From Rhodoferax sp. (GTDB lineage: Bacteria > Pseudomonadota > Gammaproteobacteria > Burkholderiales > Burkholderiaceae_C), in the NCBI GenBank assembly GCA_024235935.1, contig JACKLL010000010.1:103215-167214 (forward strand): DNA of 64,000 nucleotides. Reading direction: 5' to 3'. Of the stretch, positions 43,139-52,049 are shown piece by piece (the stretch's first letter is position 1; every line of letters begins with the position of its first letter). The translations under genes and the position numbers were made by a program. The notes below the pieces were generated by a model. It did no database searches, was not told where the DNA came from, and was given only the letters and a program-made list of their open reading frames with translations.

Positions 43139-43626
43139 AGCAGCCGCTCCACGTCGACGGCGTCGCCGCGCAGGCGTTCCCGTGTGCTCACTATCGCGGT
43201 GATGGCGATGACGATGCCGCTGAAGGGAACGACGGCATACACCAGCGCGTAATTGAAAAACAGGGTCACGGTTTCCACGTCCCGGTTGTTGTTTACCAGC
43301 TGCAGGCCGTACCAGACAAAAATGCCGGCCAGCACCAGCGCTGCCAGATCGGAGAAGCAGCCCAGTGCGATCCGCCAGCGCCGGGGCACCCGTTGCAGCA
43401 CGGTGGCCACGTGTACATGGGAGCGCTTGCGCGAAGCGATCACCCAGCCCAGAAACGAAACCCAGATGAACACGTAGCGCGCCAGCTCCTCGCTCCACAC
43501 CAGGGGTGCGAAGAACTTGCGCATCACGACCTGGGCCAGAACCAGGCCCAGCATGCCGACGAACAGCACGATCGCCAACAGGTTCAGCAAACGTTCGGGC
43601 ACTGGCGCCCTGTCAGTGCCGTCCAC
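43135..43626 (-). CDS. dctQ: TRAP transporter small permease (DctQ family)
   Basis: A 163-residue four-helix membrane protein. It contains VVMRKFFAPLVWSEELARYVF, the conserved W-S-E-E-L-A-R-Y motif of DctQ, and a second pair of helices near the C-terminus. It starts with GTG six bases after the dctP stop. With DctM it forms the membrane part of the importer. Confidence 0.92.
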   Translation of the reverse strand: MDGTDRAPVPERLLNLLAIVLFVGMLGLVLAQVVMRKFFAPLVWSEELARYVFIWVSFLGWVIASRKRSHVHVATVLQRVPRRWRIALGCFSDLAALVLAGIFVWYGLQLVNNNRDVETVTLFFNYALVYAVVPFSGIVIAITAIVSTRERLRGDAVDVERLL

Positions 43627-43632
43627 GGGGAT

Positions 43633-44634
43633 CTACTTCAGATTGGCAATGGACTCGTAGGTGCCCTTGCCCCACTTGGCCTCGAACTTGGGAGGGACAA
43701 TCGCCAGCGTCGCCTTGCGGAAGGCGTCGACATCGGGCTGGATGATGGTCACGCCGGCCGCCTTGAACTCATCCAGCAAGGATTTTTCCTGGGCCTGGAT
43801 CTGTTCGTCGGCCCAGTTCATGCCGGCTTTGAGCGCCTCCTCGACCGCCTTGCGGTCGGCGGGCGCGATCTTCTGCCAGGCGGCGTCGTTCACTACCACC
43901 AGGCGCGGCGTCATGATGTGCCCGGTAAGCACGATGTATTTCTGCACCTCGGCGAACTTGCCGGCCTTGATGGTGGGCAACGGGTTCTCCTGGCCATCCA
44001 CCACGCCCTGCTTGAGCGCAAGGTACAACTCGTTGAAGTTCATCGGTGTGGGCTTGGCGCCCCAGCTCTCCGCCATGGCCCGGAACACATCGTTCTCCGG
44101 CACGCGCAGCTTGAAGCCCTGCATGTCGGCAATGGTCTTGATCGGCTTGCTGGTGGTGCTGACATGGCGGGTGCCGTAGTACACCGCACCCAGAATGCGC
44201 ATGCCGCGTGCCTTCACCAGTTGTTCGTTGTAGCTGGCCAGCAGCGGCCCGTTCATCGCCTTGATCAGGTGCTGCGGGTCACGCCAGATGTACGGTGCCT
44301 CGATCACCGAGATCGACGGAATCCATGCGCCGAAATTGGCACCGCCTTCGGTGACCAGTTGCTGCGAGCCGTTGGCTACCGCCTCGATCATGTCGCGCGA
44401 GCTGCCCAGCTGGCCGTTGGCAAAGGACTGGATCTCGACCCGGCCGGCGGTGCGGGCTTTGACGTCGGCAGCGACCCGGTCGATCATCTGCACCTGCGGA
44501 TGGCTGCCACCGACCACGTCACCCCAGCGCAGGATGGTCTGTGCCTGGGCGCTCGCGCCGAATACGACCAGCGCTGCGGCCGAAAGCAGGCTGCGAACCC
44601 ATGGGCGCGCTGCGGATGGTGAATGGACTTGCAT
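43633..44634 (-). CDS. dctP: TRAP transporter substrate-binding protein (DctP family)
   Basis: A 333-residue periplasmic receptor with a signal peptide ending near ASAQAQ. The DctP hallmarks are LKLRVPENDVF-like (here GFKLRVPENDVFRAM), GANFGAWIPSISVIEAPYIW and GVVDGQENPLPTIKAGKF. It binds a carboxylate, often a sugar acid, with a conserved arginine in the RVPEN segment. A strong AAGGAGA ribosome-binding site precedes the ATG. It is the first gene of dctPQM-AKR-lactonase, controlled from the upstream promoter carrying the TAACATGTCAGT element. Confidence 0.94.
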   Translation of the reverse strand: MQVHSPSAARPWVRSLLSAAALVVFGASAQAQTILRWGDVVGGSHPQVQMIDRVAADVKARTAGRVEIQSFANGQLGSSRDMIEAVANGSQQLVTEGGANFGAWIPSISVIEAPYIWRDPQHLIKAMNGPLLASYNEQLVKARGMRILGAVYYGTRHVSTTSKPIKTIADMQGFKLRVPENDVFRAMAESWGAKPTPMNFNELYLALKQGVVDGQENPLPTIKAGKFAEVQKYIVLTGHIMTPRLVVVNDAAWQKIAPADRKAVEEALKAGMNWADEQIQAQEKSLLDEFKAAGVTIIQPDVDAFRKATLAIVPPKFEAKWGKGTYESIANLK

Positions 44635-44691
44635 GGTCTGTCTCCTTGATCGTGGCCTTGGCCGGCCTGGTAATGTACGTCGGGAGCGTGC

Positions 44692-44724
44692 ATGCTAGCA
44701 CTGACATGTTACTGTTGCAACAGT
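44692..44724 (-). promoter_or_regulatory. Predicted promoter and operator of the dctPQM-aldose dehydrogenase operon
   Basis: Read on the - strand, TTGCAA and TAGCAT (each 4/6 to consensus) are 17 bases apart. The 12-mer TAACATGTCAGT (44700-44711) fills the spacer between them. The same 12-mer occurs in the promoter of the FucU-GntR-aldolase genes near 53.1 kb. A perfect 14-base palindrome ACTGTTGCAACAGT (44711-44724) overlaps the -35 box. I infer binding of the GntR/FCD regulator to the 12-mer and possibly a second regulator to the palindrome. Apart from this promoter, the 201-base gap between the PfkB gene and dctP shows nothing else I recognise. Confidence 0.6.
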
Positions 44725-44835
44725 TATTGCGGGCGAAGTGGTGCCGGCCTGTGCATGCCGTGGCAGCGTCGCTGGCCGCGTGCGCCGTACGGGTCGCGCG
44801 ACGGCAGAGTCTGACGCGTGCCCCTTGGCCGCACG

Positions 44836-45735
44836 TCAGGGACGCGGGTTGTGAGCCAGGAAATCGCGCACTTGCGCCATGGTGGGCGCGCCCCGAATGC
44901 CGCCTGGCCGGGTGCATTTGAGCGCGGCTGCCGCGCTGGCAAAGTTGAATGCGTCACGGATCGGCTGTGCCTGTGCGAGCGCCAGGGTGAGCGCGCCGTG
45001 GAACACGTCCCCGGCGCCCGTGGTGTCGACGGCCCGCACGCTGAACGCCGCCAGCGGCGTCATCTGGTCGGCCTGGGCATGCAGGACACCGTGTTCGCCC
45101 AATGTAACGACTGCATGTTCGGCTCCCTGGGCCAGGGCCCGTCGCAGCGCCACCTCGTGCGGCGTGTCGGCCGCCCACACCGCAAGACCCGGCTCGGAGA
45201 ACACGGCCCACTGGGCCAGTGGAACCAGTGCCGCCAGGTCGGCCACGGGTGCCACGTCGGCGTCCAGCACCGCCAGGCGCCGATGGCGGCGCGCCCAGGA
45301 CAGGGCGGCCCGGGCGCCGGCCGGCCAGCGGGGGTCCACCAGCACCGCATCGCAGCCATCGAACACCGCGTCATCGGGCACCCGGGCCAGCGACAGCGCA
45401 TTGCCCAGGTGGTTGAAGATCTGCCGGTCACCGCTGCGGTCGACGATGATGGCCGAGGCAGAGGTGCGGGCACCGGCGATCTCCTGCAGATGCTGCAGCG
45501 ACAGGCCTTCGCCTGCGAGCTGCTGGCGCACCAGCCGGCCCGCGTCATCGTCGCCCACCGCGCCGACGAAACGCACCTGTGCGCCGAGCCGGGCCATGGC
45601 GAGTGCGGCATTGGCGGCCATGCCGCCACCGACACTCTGGAAATCGTGTGCCGGCGTCTTGGTGGCACGCTGCGGAAACGCTTGGATCTGGAACACATGG
45701 TCGATCGACGCATGGCCTACGCAGGCAATTTGCAT
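44836..45735 (-). CDS. PfkB-family carbohydrate kinase
   Basis: A 299-residue ribokinase-like protein. The N-terminal substrate-binding segment is SVGGGMAANAALAMARLGAQVRF, and the C-terminal signature DTTGAGDVFHGALTLAL holds the catalytic aspartate and anion hole. It phosphorylates a sugar, keto-sugar or sugar acid. It lies 201 bases upstream of dctP on the same strand, with the predicted dctP promoter between them. A role in the same sugar pathway is possible but not shown. It starts 32 bases after the mgtE gene ends. Confidence 0.88.
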   Translation of the reverse strand: MQIACVGHASIDHVFQIQAFPQRATKTPAHDFQSVGGGMAANAALAMARLGAQVRFVGAVGDDDAGRLVRQQLAGEGLSLQHLQEIAGARTSASAIIVDRSGDRQIFNHLGNALSLARVPDDAVFDGCDAVLVDPRWPAGARAALSWARRHRRLAVLDADVAPVADLAALVPLAQWAVFSEPGLAVWAADTPHEVALRRALAQGAEHAVVTLGEHGVLHAQADQMTPLAAFSVRAVDTTGAGDVFHGALTLALAQAQPIRDAFNFASAAAALKCTRPGGIRGAPTMAQVRDFLAHNPRP

Positions 45736-45767
45736 ATGCGGGAGAAGCTGAAGAAAAGGGAGGCAGT

Positions 45768-47096
45768 CTAGGCCACGACCAGCATGCCGGACAACAGGGT
45801 CGCAATTCCCAGAAACGAGAAGAAGCCGACGATGTCGGTCACCGTCGTGAGCACGATGGACGACGATTGCGCCGGGTCCATGCCGAGCCGGCTGAGCGTG
45901 ATCGGCACCAGCGCACCGGCGAAACCGGCGGCGACCATCGAGATCACCATCGCCATGGAGATGATCAGCACCAGACCCACCGAGCGGCTCCAGATGTAGA
46001 CCCCGATGGCCGTGGTTGCCGCAATGCCCAGTCCATTGATGAAGCCGACGCTGATTTCCTTGAACACCACCCGGGGCCAGTGGCGCAGGCTGATCTCGCG
46101 CAGAACCAGGCCGCGCATCGTCACCGCCAGGGCTTGCGCGCCGGCATTGCCGGACTGCCCTGCGACCACCGGCAGCAGCACGGCCAGTGCCGTGAACCTG
46201 GCAATCGTGTCCTCGAACAGTCCGACCACGGATGCGGCCAGGAACGCGGTCAGCAGATTGATCTGCAGCCAGGGCAGTCGCTTGACCACCGCGAAACCGG
46301 CCGACGACAGGGCGCGTTCGTCCTTGCTGACACCGACCATGGTCTGAATGTCCAGGCTGGCCTCTTCCTGCACCGCCGATACCAGCGCCGACTGCCGGAT
46401 CACGCCGACCAGGCGGCCGGAAAAATCCACCACCGGCAGGTCGTGGATGTCGCTGCGCTCGAGCAGCTCGACCACGTCCTCCCTCGGCGCAATGTCGTTC
46501 ACCATGGCCGGAATGGTCTGCTGGATGCTGGCCAGCATCGCCGTCGGCTCCGCCAGTGCCAGCTGATGTATCAGCACCCGTCCCTGCAGCCGGCCTTCGT
46601 CGCCGACCAGATAGAACTCGTGCACATCGCGTCGGCGCAGCGCACGCAAGCGGGTCAAGGCTTCCTGCGCCGTCATGTCGGCGCGCAGGACCACGACGCG
46701 CGGATCCATCAGCTGGCCGGCGGAATCGGCGGGATAGTCCATCAGCTTGGCCAGCTCGGCGGCGACCTGGGGATCGAGCAGACCCAGGAAACGCGTGCGT
46801 TCCGCGTCGTCCAGCCGCACCAGCAGCGCCACGGCCAGTGCTGGCTCGAGCTCGCTCAGCACGTGGCGCACCATGTCGTCGGGCAACAGCAGGATGACGG
46901 CCTGTTCGATGTCCGAGGTCAGCTGCTCCCAGACCGGAATGACGGCGTGGGCCGGCTGCTGCGCCAGCAGTGTCGCGACCGCATCCGGATCCATGCGCTC
47001 GAGTTCGCGCGCGGCTTCGCCCGGATAGTCCAGCAGATAGCGCAGGTTCAGTGCTTCGATGGCATTGTTCGCGGTCGGATTAGCGGCGATGGCCAT
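45768..47096 (-). CDS. mgtE: Magnesium transporter MgtE
   Basis: A 442-residue protein with the full MgtE layout: N domain (about 20-130), CBS pair (about 130-260, with QLMDPRVVVLRADMTAQEAL) and a five-helix membrane domain ending FSFLGIATLLSGMLVVA. The pore motifs VVAGQSGNAGAQALA and TTVTDIVGFF are present. It admits magnesium, and the cytoplasmic domains close the channel when internal Mg is high. The ATG used has a GGGAGAGG ribosome-binding site. It overlaps the end of the upstream soluble MgtE-like gene by 17 bases. Confidence 0.94.
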   Translation of the reverse strand: MAIAANPTANNAIEALNLRYLLDYPGEAARELERMDPDAVATLLAQQPAHAVIPVWEQLTSDIEQAVILLLPDDMVRHVLSELEPALAVALLVRLDDAERTRFLGLLDPQVAAELAKLMDYPADSAGQLMDPRVVVLRADMTAQEALTRLRALRRRDVHEFYLVGDEGRLQGRVLIHQLALAEPTAMLASIQQTIPAMVNDIAPREDVVELLERSDIHDLPVVDFSGRLVGVIRQSALVSAVQEEASLDIQTMVGVSKDERALSSAGFAVVKRLPWLQINLLTAFLAASVVGLFEDTIARFTALAVLLPVVAGQSGNAGAQALAVTMRGLVLREISLRHWPRVVFKEISVGFINGLGIAATTAIGVYIWSRSVGLVLIISMAMVISMVAAGFAGALVPITLSRLGMDPAQSSSIVLTTVTDIVGFFSFLGIATLLSGMLVVA

Positions 47097-47946
47097 GGAC
47101 CTCTCCCGTCGGTAGCGGTTTGGCAACCGGCAGCATCTCCACCGCCAGTTGAATCAGGCTGGATACCCCCAGCCAATAACCACCTGCCAGGTTGGCGAAC
47201 ACGTCGCCCAGGCCAGCCTGTGGCTGGGCGCGCTGGTGGCGCAAAAGCGCCCGGGCCAGCACACTGCGGTCCAGCACGCCGACAAACCGGTCGTCGCGTT
47301 CGACCACTGGCAGCAATTGATAGTCGTCCCAGCCCTCATGATCGCCGACGCCTGCGATCGAGGCCCGCGCCGGCAACGTGAACCGTACTTTCTGCATCAG
47401 CTGCGACAAGGTCGCGTCCGCAGCAGCGCGCAGCAGGTCGGGCAGCAGCGCGACGCCCTGCAGCCGCTGTCCGTTACCGGTGACGAAGACCTGGCCGTCA
47501 ACCTCGCCCTGGGCCTCGCGCAAGCGGGTCAGGGCCGCATCGGCGGTGGTGTCTGCCGGCAGCACCACGACGCGCGGGTTCATCCAGGCGCCGACCGCAT
47601 CCTCCGGATATCCCAGCAGCAGCCGAAACGCCATGCCCATCGCCGTCGGGAGTTGCGCCAGCAGCGCGGTGCGACGCGCTTCGGGCAGATAGTGCAAGAC
47701 CGCGACGCCGGCTTGCGGCCCCATCGCCCGCAACAGTGCCAGTACTGTCGGGTCGTCCAATGGGTCGAGACAGCGGGCCACGAAGGGTGGCAGCATCAGG
47801 CGCAAGGCAGGGCTGGCAAGCCGTACCGGCGCATCCGACAGCAGACCCGATACATGGTTCGGCGCGAGCCGCTCCAGCACCCGTGCTGCGTCGGCCGGAT
47901 GCGCTTCGAGAAACGCGAACGACAGCCGTTCGTCGGTGCCGGTCAT
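47080..47946 (-). CDS. Soluble MgtE N-domain/CBS protein lacking the transport domain
   Basis: A 288-residue protein that matches only the cytoplasmic half of MgtE. It has an N-domain of helical repeats (FLEAHPADAARVLERLAP) and a CBS pair (AVGAWMNPRVVVLPADTTADAAL and a second repeat with LPVVERDDRFVGVLDRS). There is no pore domain: the C-terminus is only weakly hydrophobic (YWLGVSSLIQLAVEML). It overlaps mgtE by 17 bases and the upstream channel gene by 4 bases. It may be a regulatory partner of MgtE or of the mechanosensitive channel, which is inference. Confidence 0.82.
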   Translation of the reverse strand: MTGTDERLSFAFLEAHPADAARVLERLAPNHVSGLLSDAPVRLASPALRLMLPPFVARCLDPLDDPTVLALLRAMGPQAGVAVLHYLPEARRTALLAQLPTAMGMAFRLLLGYPEDAVGAWMNPRVVVLPADTTADAALTRLREAQGEVDGQVFVTGNGQRLQGVALLPDLLRAAADATLSQLMQKVRFTLPARASIAGVGDHEGWDDYQLLPVVERDDRFVGVLDRSVLARALLRHQRAQPQAGLGDVFANLAGGYWLGVSSLIQLAVEMLPVAKPLPTGEVHGHRR

Positions 47947-48779
47947 GACAGGTTCCCGATGCGCAGCACGATGGCCTCTTCGCCGAAGACCTTGGCCGGC
48001 AAGGTCACACGGCCCTCTTCGGTTTCGAGCACCACCGAGACCGGCGTCAGGTCCAGGATGCGGCCTTCATGGCCTGCAACGCGGACGGTCTGTCCTACCG
48101 AGAAGCTGTGGCGGAAATGGTGCCCACCGATCAGGTTGGCGACATAGCTGCGGGCGCCCAGGCTGAGCGCCAGCGCTACAGAGATGGCAACCGTGCCGCC
48201 AGCCACGGCCGCGACGATCACCAGGAAGGTCACCTTGATGCCGATCTGGTCGGCGCCCACCAGCAAGGCCGTCACCAGAATGATGGCCTGGACCGTGCGG
48301 CCCAGCAGTTCGCGCTGGCGCGTGCCGCTGACCCGGGAGGTTGCGACCACCAGATCGCGTGCCAGGCGACTGAGCAGGAAACCGGCGCCGATGATCAAGG
48401 CGCCCGAGAACAGGGTCGGCACATAGTTGACGACGCCGGCCAGCCATGCCGTGAAGGCATCCAGGCCCAGCACCTGTGTCGCGGCCGTGATGAAGAACAG
48501 CAACACCAGCCAGTACACGAGGCTGCCCAGCACGCGTGCCGAAGAGGCGGGCAGCTTGCTGCGCGGCATGTTGCCCGATGTGCTGGTCAAACGTGCCAGC
48601 GCGCGGTCCACGACCACCGCTGCGCGCACTGCCAGCGCCCGCAGCAGGCGGGCCACGACCCAGCCAATCAGCAGCAGAACAAAGGCGCCGGCGATGCTGG
48701 GCAGATAATGGCCGGCGCGTTCGGCGAACGCGTCGAAGGCGCTGGTCAGGACCTCACCGCCTTTGGCAAAAAACTCCAT
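47943..48779 (-). CDS. Small-conductance mechanosensitive ion channel (MscS family)
   Basis: A 278-residue protein with three or four membrane helices followed by the MscS beta domain. The pore-lining third helix region is VAAVAGGTVAISVALALSLGARSYVANLIGG, with the glycine/alanine packing of MscS TM3. After it comes FSVGQTVRVAGHEGRILDLTPVSV. It opens under membrane tension to release solutes. The ATG chosen (MEFFAKGGEV) follows a GAGGG ribosome-binding site. It is the first gene of the MscS / MgtE-CBS / MgtE operon. Confidence 0.9.
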   Translation of the reverse strand: MEFFAKGGEVLTSAFDAFAERAGHYLPSIAGAFVLLLIGWVVARLLRALAVRAAVVVDRALARLTSTSGNMPRSKLPASSARVLGSLVYWLVLLFFITAATQVLGLDAFTAWLAGVVNYVPTLFSGALIIGAGFLLSRLARDLVVATSRVSGTRQRELLGRTVQAIILVTALLVGADQIGIKVTFLVIVAAVAGGTVAISVALALSLGARSYVANLIGGHHFRHSFSVGQTVRVAGHEGRILDLTPVSVVLETEEGRVTLPAKVFGEEAIVLRIGNLS

Positions 48780-48946
48780 ATCCGGCCCTCGTTGCGGCGC
48801 AGTGGCCTGCGCCTTGTGATTTGCCTGCCATGACACCGCAAGGTCATGGCCTGGATATGCAACAGCTTAGCACCGCGCCATCTGCCAGACGGCGCGGTTC
48901 GGCATTGAAGAGATCCGCATCCGTACGCCGTTGCCGGCGCCCGGAC

Positions 48947-50224
48947 TCAGACGCTGGCCAGTGCCTGGGCCAGGTCTTCCAGCAGATCGTCGATGTGCTC
49001 GATGCCGATCGACAGGCGCACCATGTCTTCCTTCACGCCGGCCTTGGCCAGTTCCTCGGCGCCCAGCTGGCGATGGGTGGTGGATGCCGGGTGGCAGGCC
49101 AGTGATTTGGCGTCGCCGATATTCACCAGCCGGGTGAACAGCTTGAGGGCATCCTGGAAGCGGGCACCCGCCTCGCGGCTGTCCTTGGCCTTGAGGCCGA
49201 AGCTGATGATGCCCGAAGCCCTGCCGCCCATATAGGTCTTGACGAGGCCGTGGTCGGGATGGTCGGGCAGGCCGGCGTAGTTGACCCAGCCGACCTTGGC
49301 GTGCGACTTGAGGTAACTGGCCACGCTCAGGGCGTTGTCGCAGATCCGGTCCATGCGCAGCGCCAGCGTCTCGATGCCTTGCAGGATCTGGAACGCGTTC
49401 ATCGGGCTCAGCGCCGCACCCATGTTGCGCAGCGGGACGACCCGTGCCCGGCCGATATACGCCGCCGCGCCGAGCGCCTCGGTATAGACCACGCCGTGGT
49501 AGCTGACATCGGGCTCGTTGAGCCGCTTGAAGCGGGCCTTGTGCTCGGCCCACGGGAACTTGCCGGAGTCGACGATGATGCCGCCAATGCTGGTGCCGTG
49601 GCCGCCCAGGTACTTGGTCAGCGAATGCACGACGATGTCGGCGCCGTGTTCGAACGGGCGGCACAGGTAGGGGCTGGGAACGGTGTTGTCGACGATCAGC
49701 GGCACGCCGGCGTCATGGGCGACCTTGGCCAATGCGGCGATGTCGGTGATGTTGCCCAGCGGATTTCCCACCGACTCGCAGAAGATGGCCTTGGTCTTCG
49801 CGTCGATCAGCTTGGCGAACGAGGCCGGGTCGCGGTAGTCGGCAAAACGCGTCTCGATGCCCATCTGCGGCAGCGTGTGGGCCAGCAGGTTGTAGGTGCC
49901 GCCATATAGCGTGGACGCCGAGACGATGTTGTCGCCGGCTTCGGCAATGGTCTGGATCGCATAGGTGATCGCAGCCATGCCCGAGGCCACGGCCAGGGCG
50001 CCGACGCCGCCTTCCATCTCCGCCACACGTGCTTCGAGCACGCCGTTGGTCGGGTTCATGATGCGGGTATAGATGTTGCCGGCGACCTTGAGGTCGAACA
50101 GGTCGGCACCGTGCTGGGTGTTGTCGAAGGCGTAGGCCACCGTCTGGTAGATCGGAACGGCGACGGCCTTGGTGGTGGGATCGGGTGAATAGCCGCCGTG
50201 GACGGCAATGGTTTCGATTTTCAT
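48947..50224 (-). CDS. metY: O-acetylhomoserine aminocarboxypropyltransferase
   Basis: A 425-residue PLP enzyme of the Cys/Met metabolism family, at the usual MetY length (about 425-430; EC 2.5.1.49). PLP contacts include YTRIMNPTNGVLEARVA, ASGMAAITYAI and IVVHSLTKYLGGHG, with the Schiff-base lysine at Lys204. It makes homocysteine from O-acetylhomoserine and sulfide, or methionine from methanethiol. A GGAGACCCCGAC stretch precedes the ATG. I looked for an S-adenosylmethionine riboswitch upstream and saw none. Confidence 0.95.
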   Translation of the reverse strand: MKIETIAVHGGYSPDPTTKAVAVPIYQTVAYAFDNTQHGADLFDLKVAGNIYTRIMNPTNGVLEARVAEMEGGVGALAVASGMAAITYAIQTIAEAGDNIVSASTLYGGTYNLLAHTLPQMGIETRFADYRDPASFAKLIDAKTKAIFCESVGNPLGNITDIAALAKVAHDAGVPLIVDNTVPSPYLCRPFEHGADIVVHSLTKYLGGHGTSIGGIIVDSGKFPWAEHKARFKRLNEPDVSYHGVVYTEALGAAAYIGRARVVPLRNMGAALSPMNAFQILQGIETLALRMDRICDNALSVASYLKSHAKVGWVNYAGLPDHPDHGLVKTYMGGRASGIISFGLKAKDSREAGARFQDALKLFTRLVNIGDAKSLACHPASTTHRQLGAEELAKAGVKEDMVRLSIGIEHIDDLLEDLAQALASV

Positions 50225-50280
50225 GTCGGGGTCTCCTCAAAACAGCGCATCTTAGGGCATGTTCCGATCGCGCGCGCCGC

Positions 50281-50310
50281 AAAAAACACAGCGGCCCGCA
50301 TGCGGGCCGC
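50281..50310 (-). terminator. Rho-independent terminator after the PhoX-like gene
   Basis: A perfect 20-base palindrome (GCGGCCCGCATGCGGGCCGC) 17 bases past the stop, followed on the - strand by TGTGTTTTTT. It ends the PhoX-like PEP-CTERM transcript before metY. Confidence 0.88.
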
Positions 50311-50327
50311 TTCAGGGCGAGGTCGTC

Positions 50328-51800
50328 TCAGGTGCGGCGACGACGACGCGCGATCGTGCCGATCAGGCCCAGGCCTGCCAGCAACATCGCATAGGTCTCT
50401 GGCTCTGGTACAGCTGCGGTAATCATGATCGTGCGATCAACGCCGCTTGCCGGATGCTGGATGTTTACGAAAGCCCTGTTCGGATCGGTCTTGTCGAAAT
50501 ACAGTCCACTGAACTCGGAGCCCTGGGTCCCGTTGGACGCCCAGCGCGCAATGCCTTCGCCGGCATCGAGCAAATCGCCATCCTTGTTCAGGTCCCGGGT
50601 GATCCAGATGTCATCGTCGACGCCGCCATTGCGGTCTTCGACCAGATAGATGTTGCCGTCGGCGTCGATGGCCAGGTTGTCGACGTTGCGCAGTGCGCCA
50701 CCCACGGCGGAGCCGGTGGAAAAGTCGATCGTCGAGGCGTCTGCGAACAGCTGGACCATACCGGTGACCAGGTTCAGGTTGTAGACACGGCTGGTCCCGG
50801 TTCCACCGGAGGCGTCGGTGTCCGAGTCCGTCGTCGCCCAGTACAACAGTTCGGCATGTCCGGCAATGCTCTGGATCTCCAGATCCTCGGGACGGTTGAA
50901 CCCGGTGGCCGAAACCAGGTCGGCCGCGGCGCGGCCATCGAGCGAGAAGCTGCCGCCGCCCATGTTCCGCATCGCGGAGAAGGTCGCGGCGTTCGCCGTG
51001 CCGTCGGCGGTCGTAATGGCCTCCCAGGTGGCGGCGCCGGTCAGTGCCGGACCATTGTTGCCTTCGAACTGGCCACCGGCGCCCACTTTCAATGCGAACG
51101 TCTGACCCTTGTTGAAGTATTCATCGCCGTTGGCCGCGTTCGCATTGGCCGCCACGTATTTGTAGACCGAGCCGCCATTGAGTTCGTCGACGAAGTAGAG
51201 GGCCTTTTGCGAATCAAAGGCCAAACCCTCATGCGATACGCGCGGGATCACGTTGCGCTGCACCAGATTGCCGCCGTTGGCCGCGGCAGTCGTTGCGTTG
51301 GTGACCTCGAACAGTCGGCCTTTGCTGCTGGTGTTGCCCCAGCTCTCCTCGGCGGTCAGGTAGCTGCCCCAGGGCGTCCAGCGCGACGCGTCGCCCGATA
51401 CGAAGTTCTGGGTGCCAGGGGCCACGATGGTCGTCGTGCGGGTGAGGTAGTTCGTGTCCCAGAGGTCGATGCGCTGAACACCGGCGCTCCCGGTCTCGAA
51501 GGGCATGAACAGGTAGCGGCCGGCATCGGGGCCGGATTCGTTGGCGGTGATCATGTCCCAGTTGCCGGAATTGGAGCCTGGCGAGACGGTGTTCTGTGTG
51601 GCGCGATCTGCGATCGTGGTCTGGCTGAAATTCGGGCTCGATAGAAGAATCGGTGCAGATTCTGCGGCGCCCCCGACGGGGATCGGGCTTGCGGAGCCTG
51701 GCAGCGGCGTGATTTGCGAGAACTGGCTGAGCTGGGCGCTGGCGCCCTGGGATGCGAAGGCGAGCGTCAAGGCGCCGGCGATGGGAAGCAAACGGTTCAT
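50328..51800 (-). CDS. PhoX/DUF839-like exported protein with PEP-CTERM sorting signal
   Basis: A 490-residue secreted protein. An N-terminal signal (to QGASA) is followed by a beta-propeller-like body with DUF839/PhoX-type motifs (ITANESGPDAGRYLFMPFE, WGSYLTAEESWG, VSHEGLAFD, FNRPEDLEI). The C-terminus has the exosortase tag: VPEPETYAMLLAGLGLIG, then a hydrophobic helix and RRRRRT. PhoX proteins are calcium-dependent phosphatases, but the phosphatase signature is not certain here. The tag directs it to exosortase processing at the cell surface. No exosortase gene is in the window. An AGGAGT ribosome-binding site precedes the ATG. Confidence 0.85.
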   Translation of the reverse strand: MNRLLPIAGALTLAFASQGASAQLSQFSQITPLPGSASPIPVGGAAESAPILLSSPNFSQTTIADRATQNTVSPGSNSGNWDMITANESGPDAGRYLFMPFETGSAGVQRIDLWDTNYLTRTTTIVAPGTQNFVSGDASRWTPWGSYLTAEESWGNTSSKGRLFEVTNATTAAANGGNLVQRNVIPRVSHEGLAFDSQKALYFVDELNGGSVYKYVAANANAANGDEYFNKGQTFALKVGAGGQFEGNNGPALTGAATWEAITTADGTANAATFSAMRNMGGGSFSLDGRAAADLVSATGFNRPEDLEIQSIAGHAELLYWATTDSDTDASGGTGTSRVYNLNLVTGMVQLFADASTIDFSTGSAVGGALRNVDNLAIDADGNIYLVEDRNGGVDDDIWITRDLNKDGDLLDAGEGIARWASNGTQGSEFSGLYFDKTDPNRAFVNIQHPASGVDRTIMITAAVPEPETYAMLLAGLGLIGTIARRRRRT

Positions 51801-52049
51801 GTATCAACTCCTGTGGGCATGGGGAGCGGGGTTCGGCAGGAACCCGGCGCAGGGTTTGCAACACGACAGTTGTCATGTGCAGGCGCCATGTTGCAGTTAC
51901 CAGATGACACAATCATGTCGGTGTGGCCGGCGGGCGTAGTCCATTCGGACCCGCTGCCGCTGCGTCGGCTGATCGTCGTGACCCGGGCGCGCATGGCAGG
52001 TTGCGCTCGGGCATTTGCCCGCCTGAGGGTGACAAGTGAAGGAGACAGA

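Noticed and set aside
50225..50327. Possible SAM riboswitch before metY
   Set aside because: No conserved stem arrangement is visible and the 5' region is short; the interval beside it is occupied by the PhoX-like gene's terminator.
51911..51923. AATCATGTCGGTG as a third copy of the TAACATGTCAGT element
   Set aside because: Several mismatches and no clear promoter around it; noted only as a weak relative.
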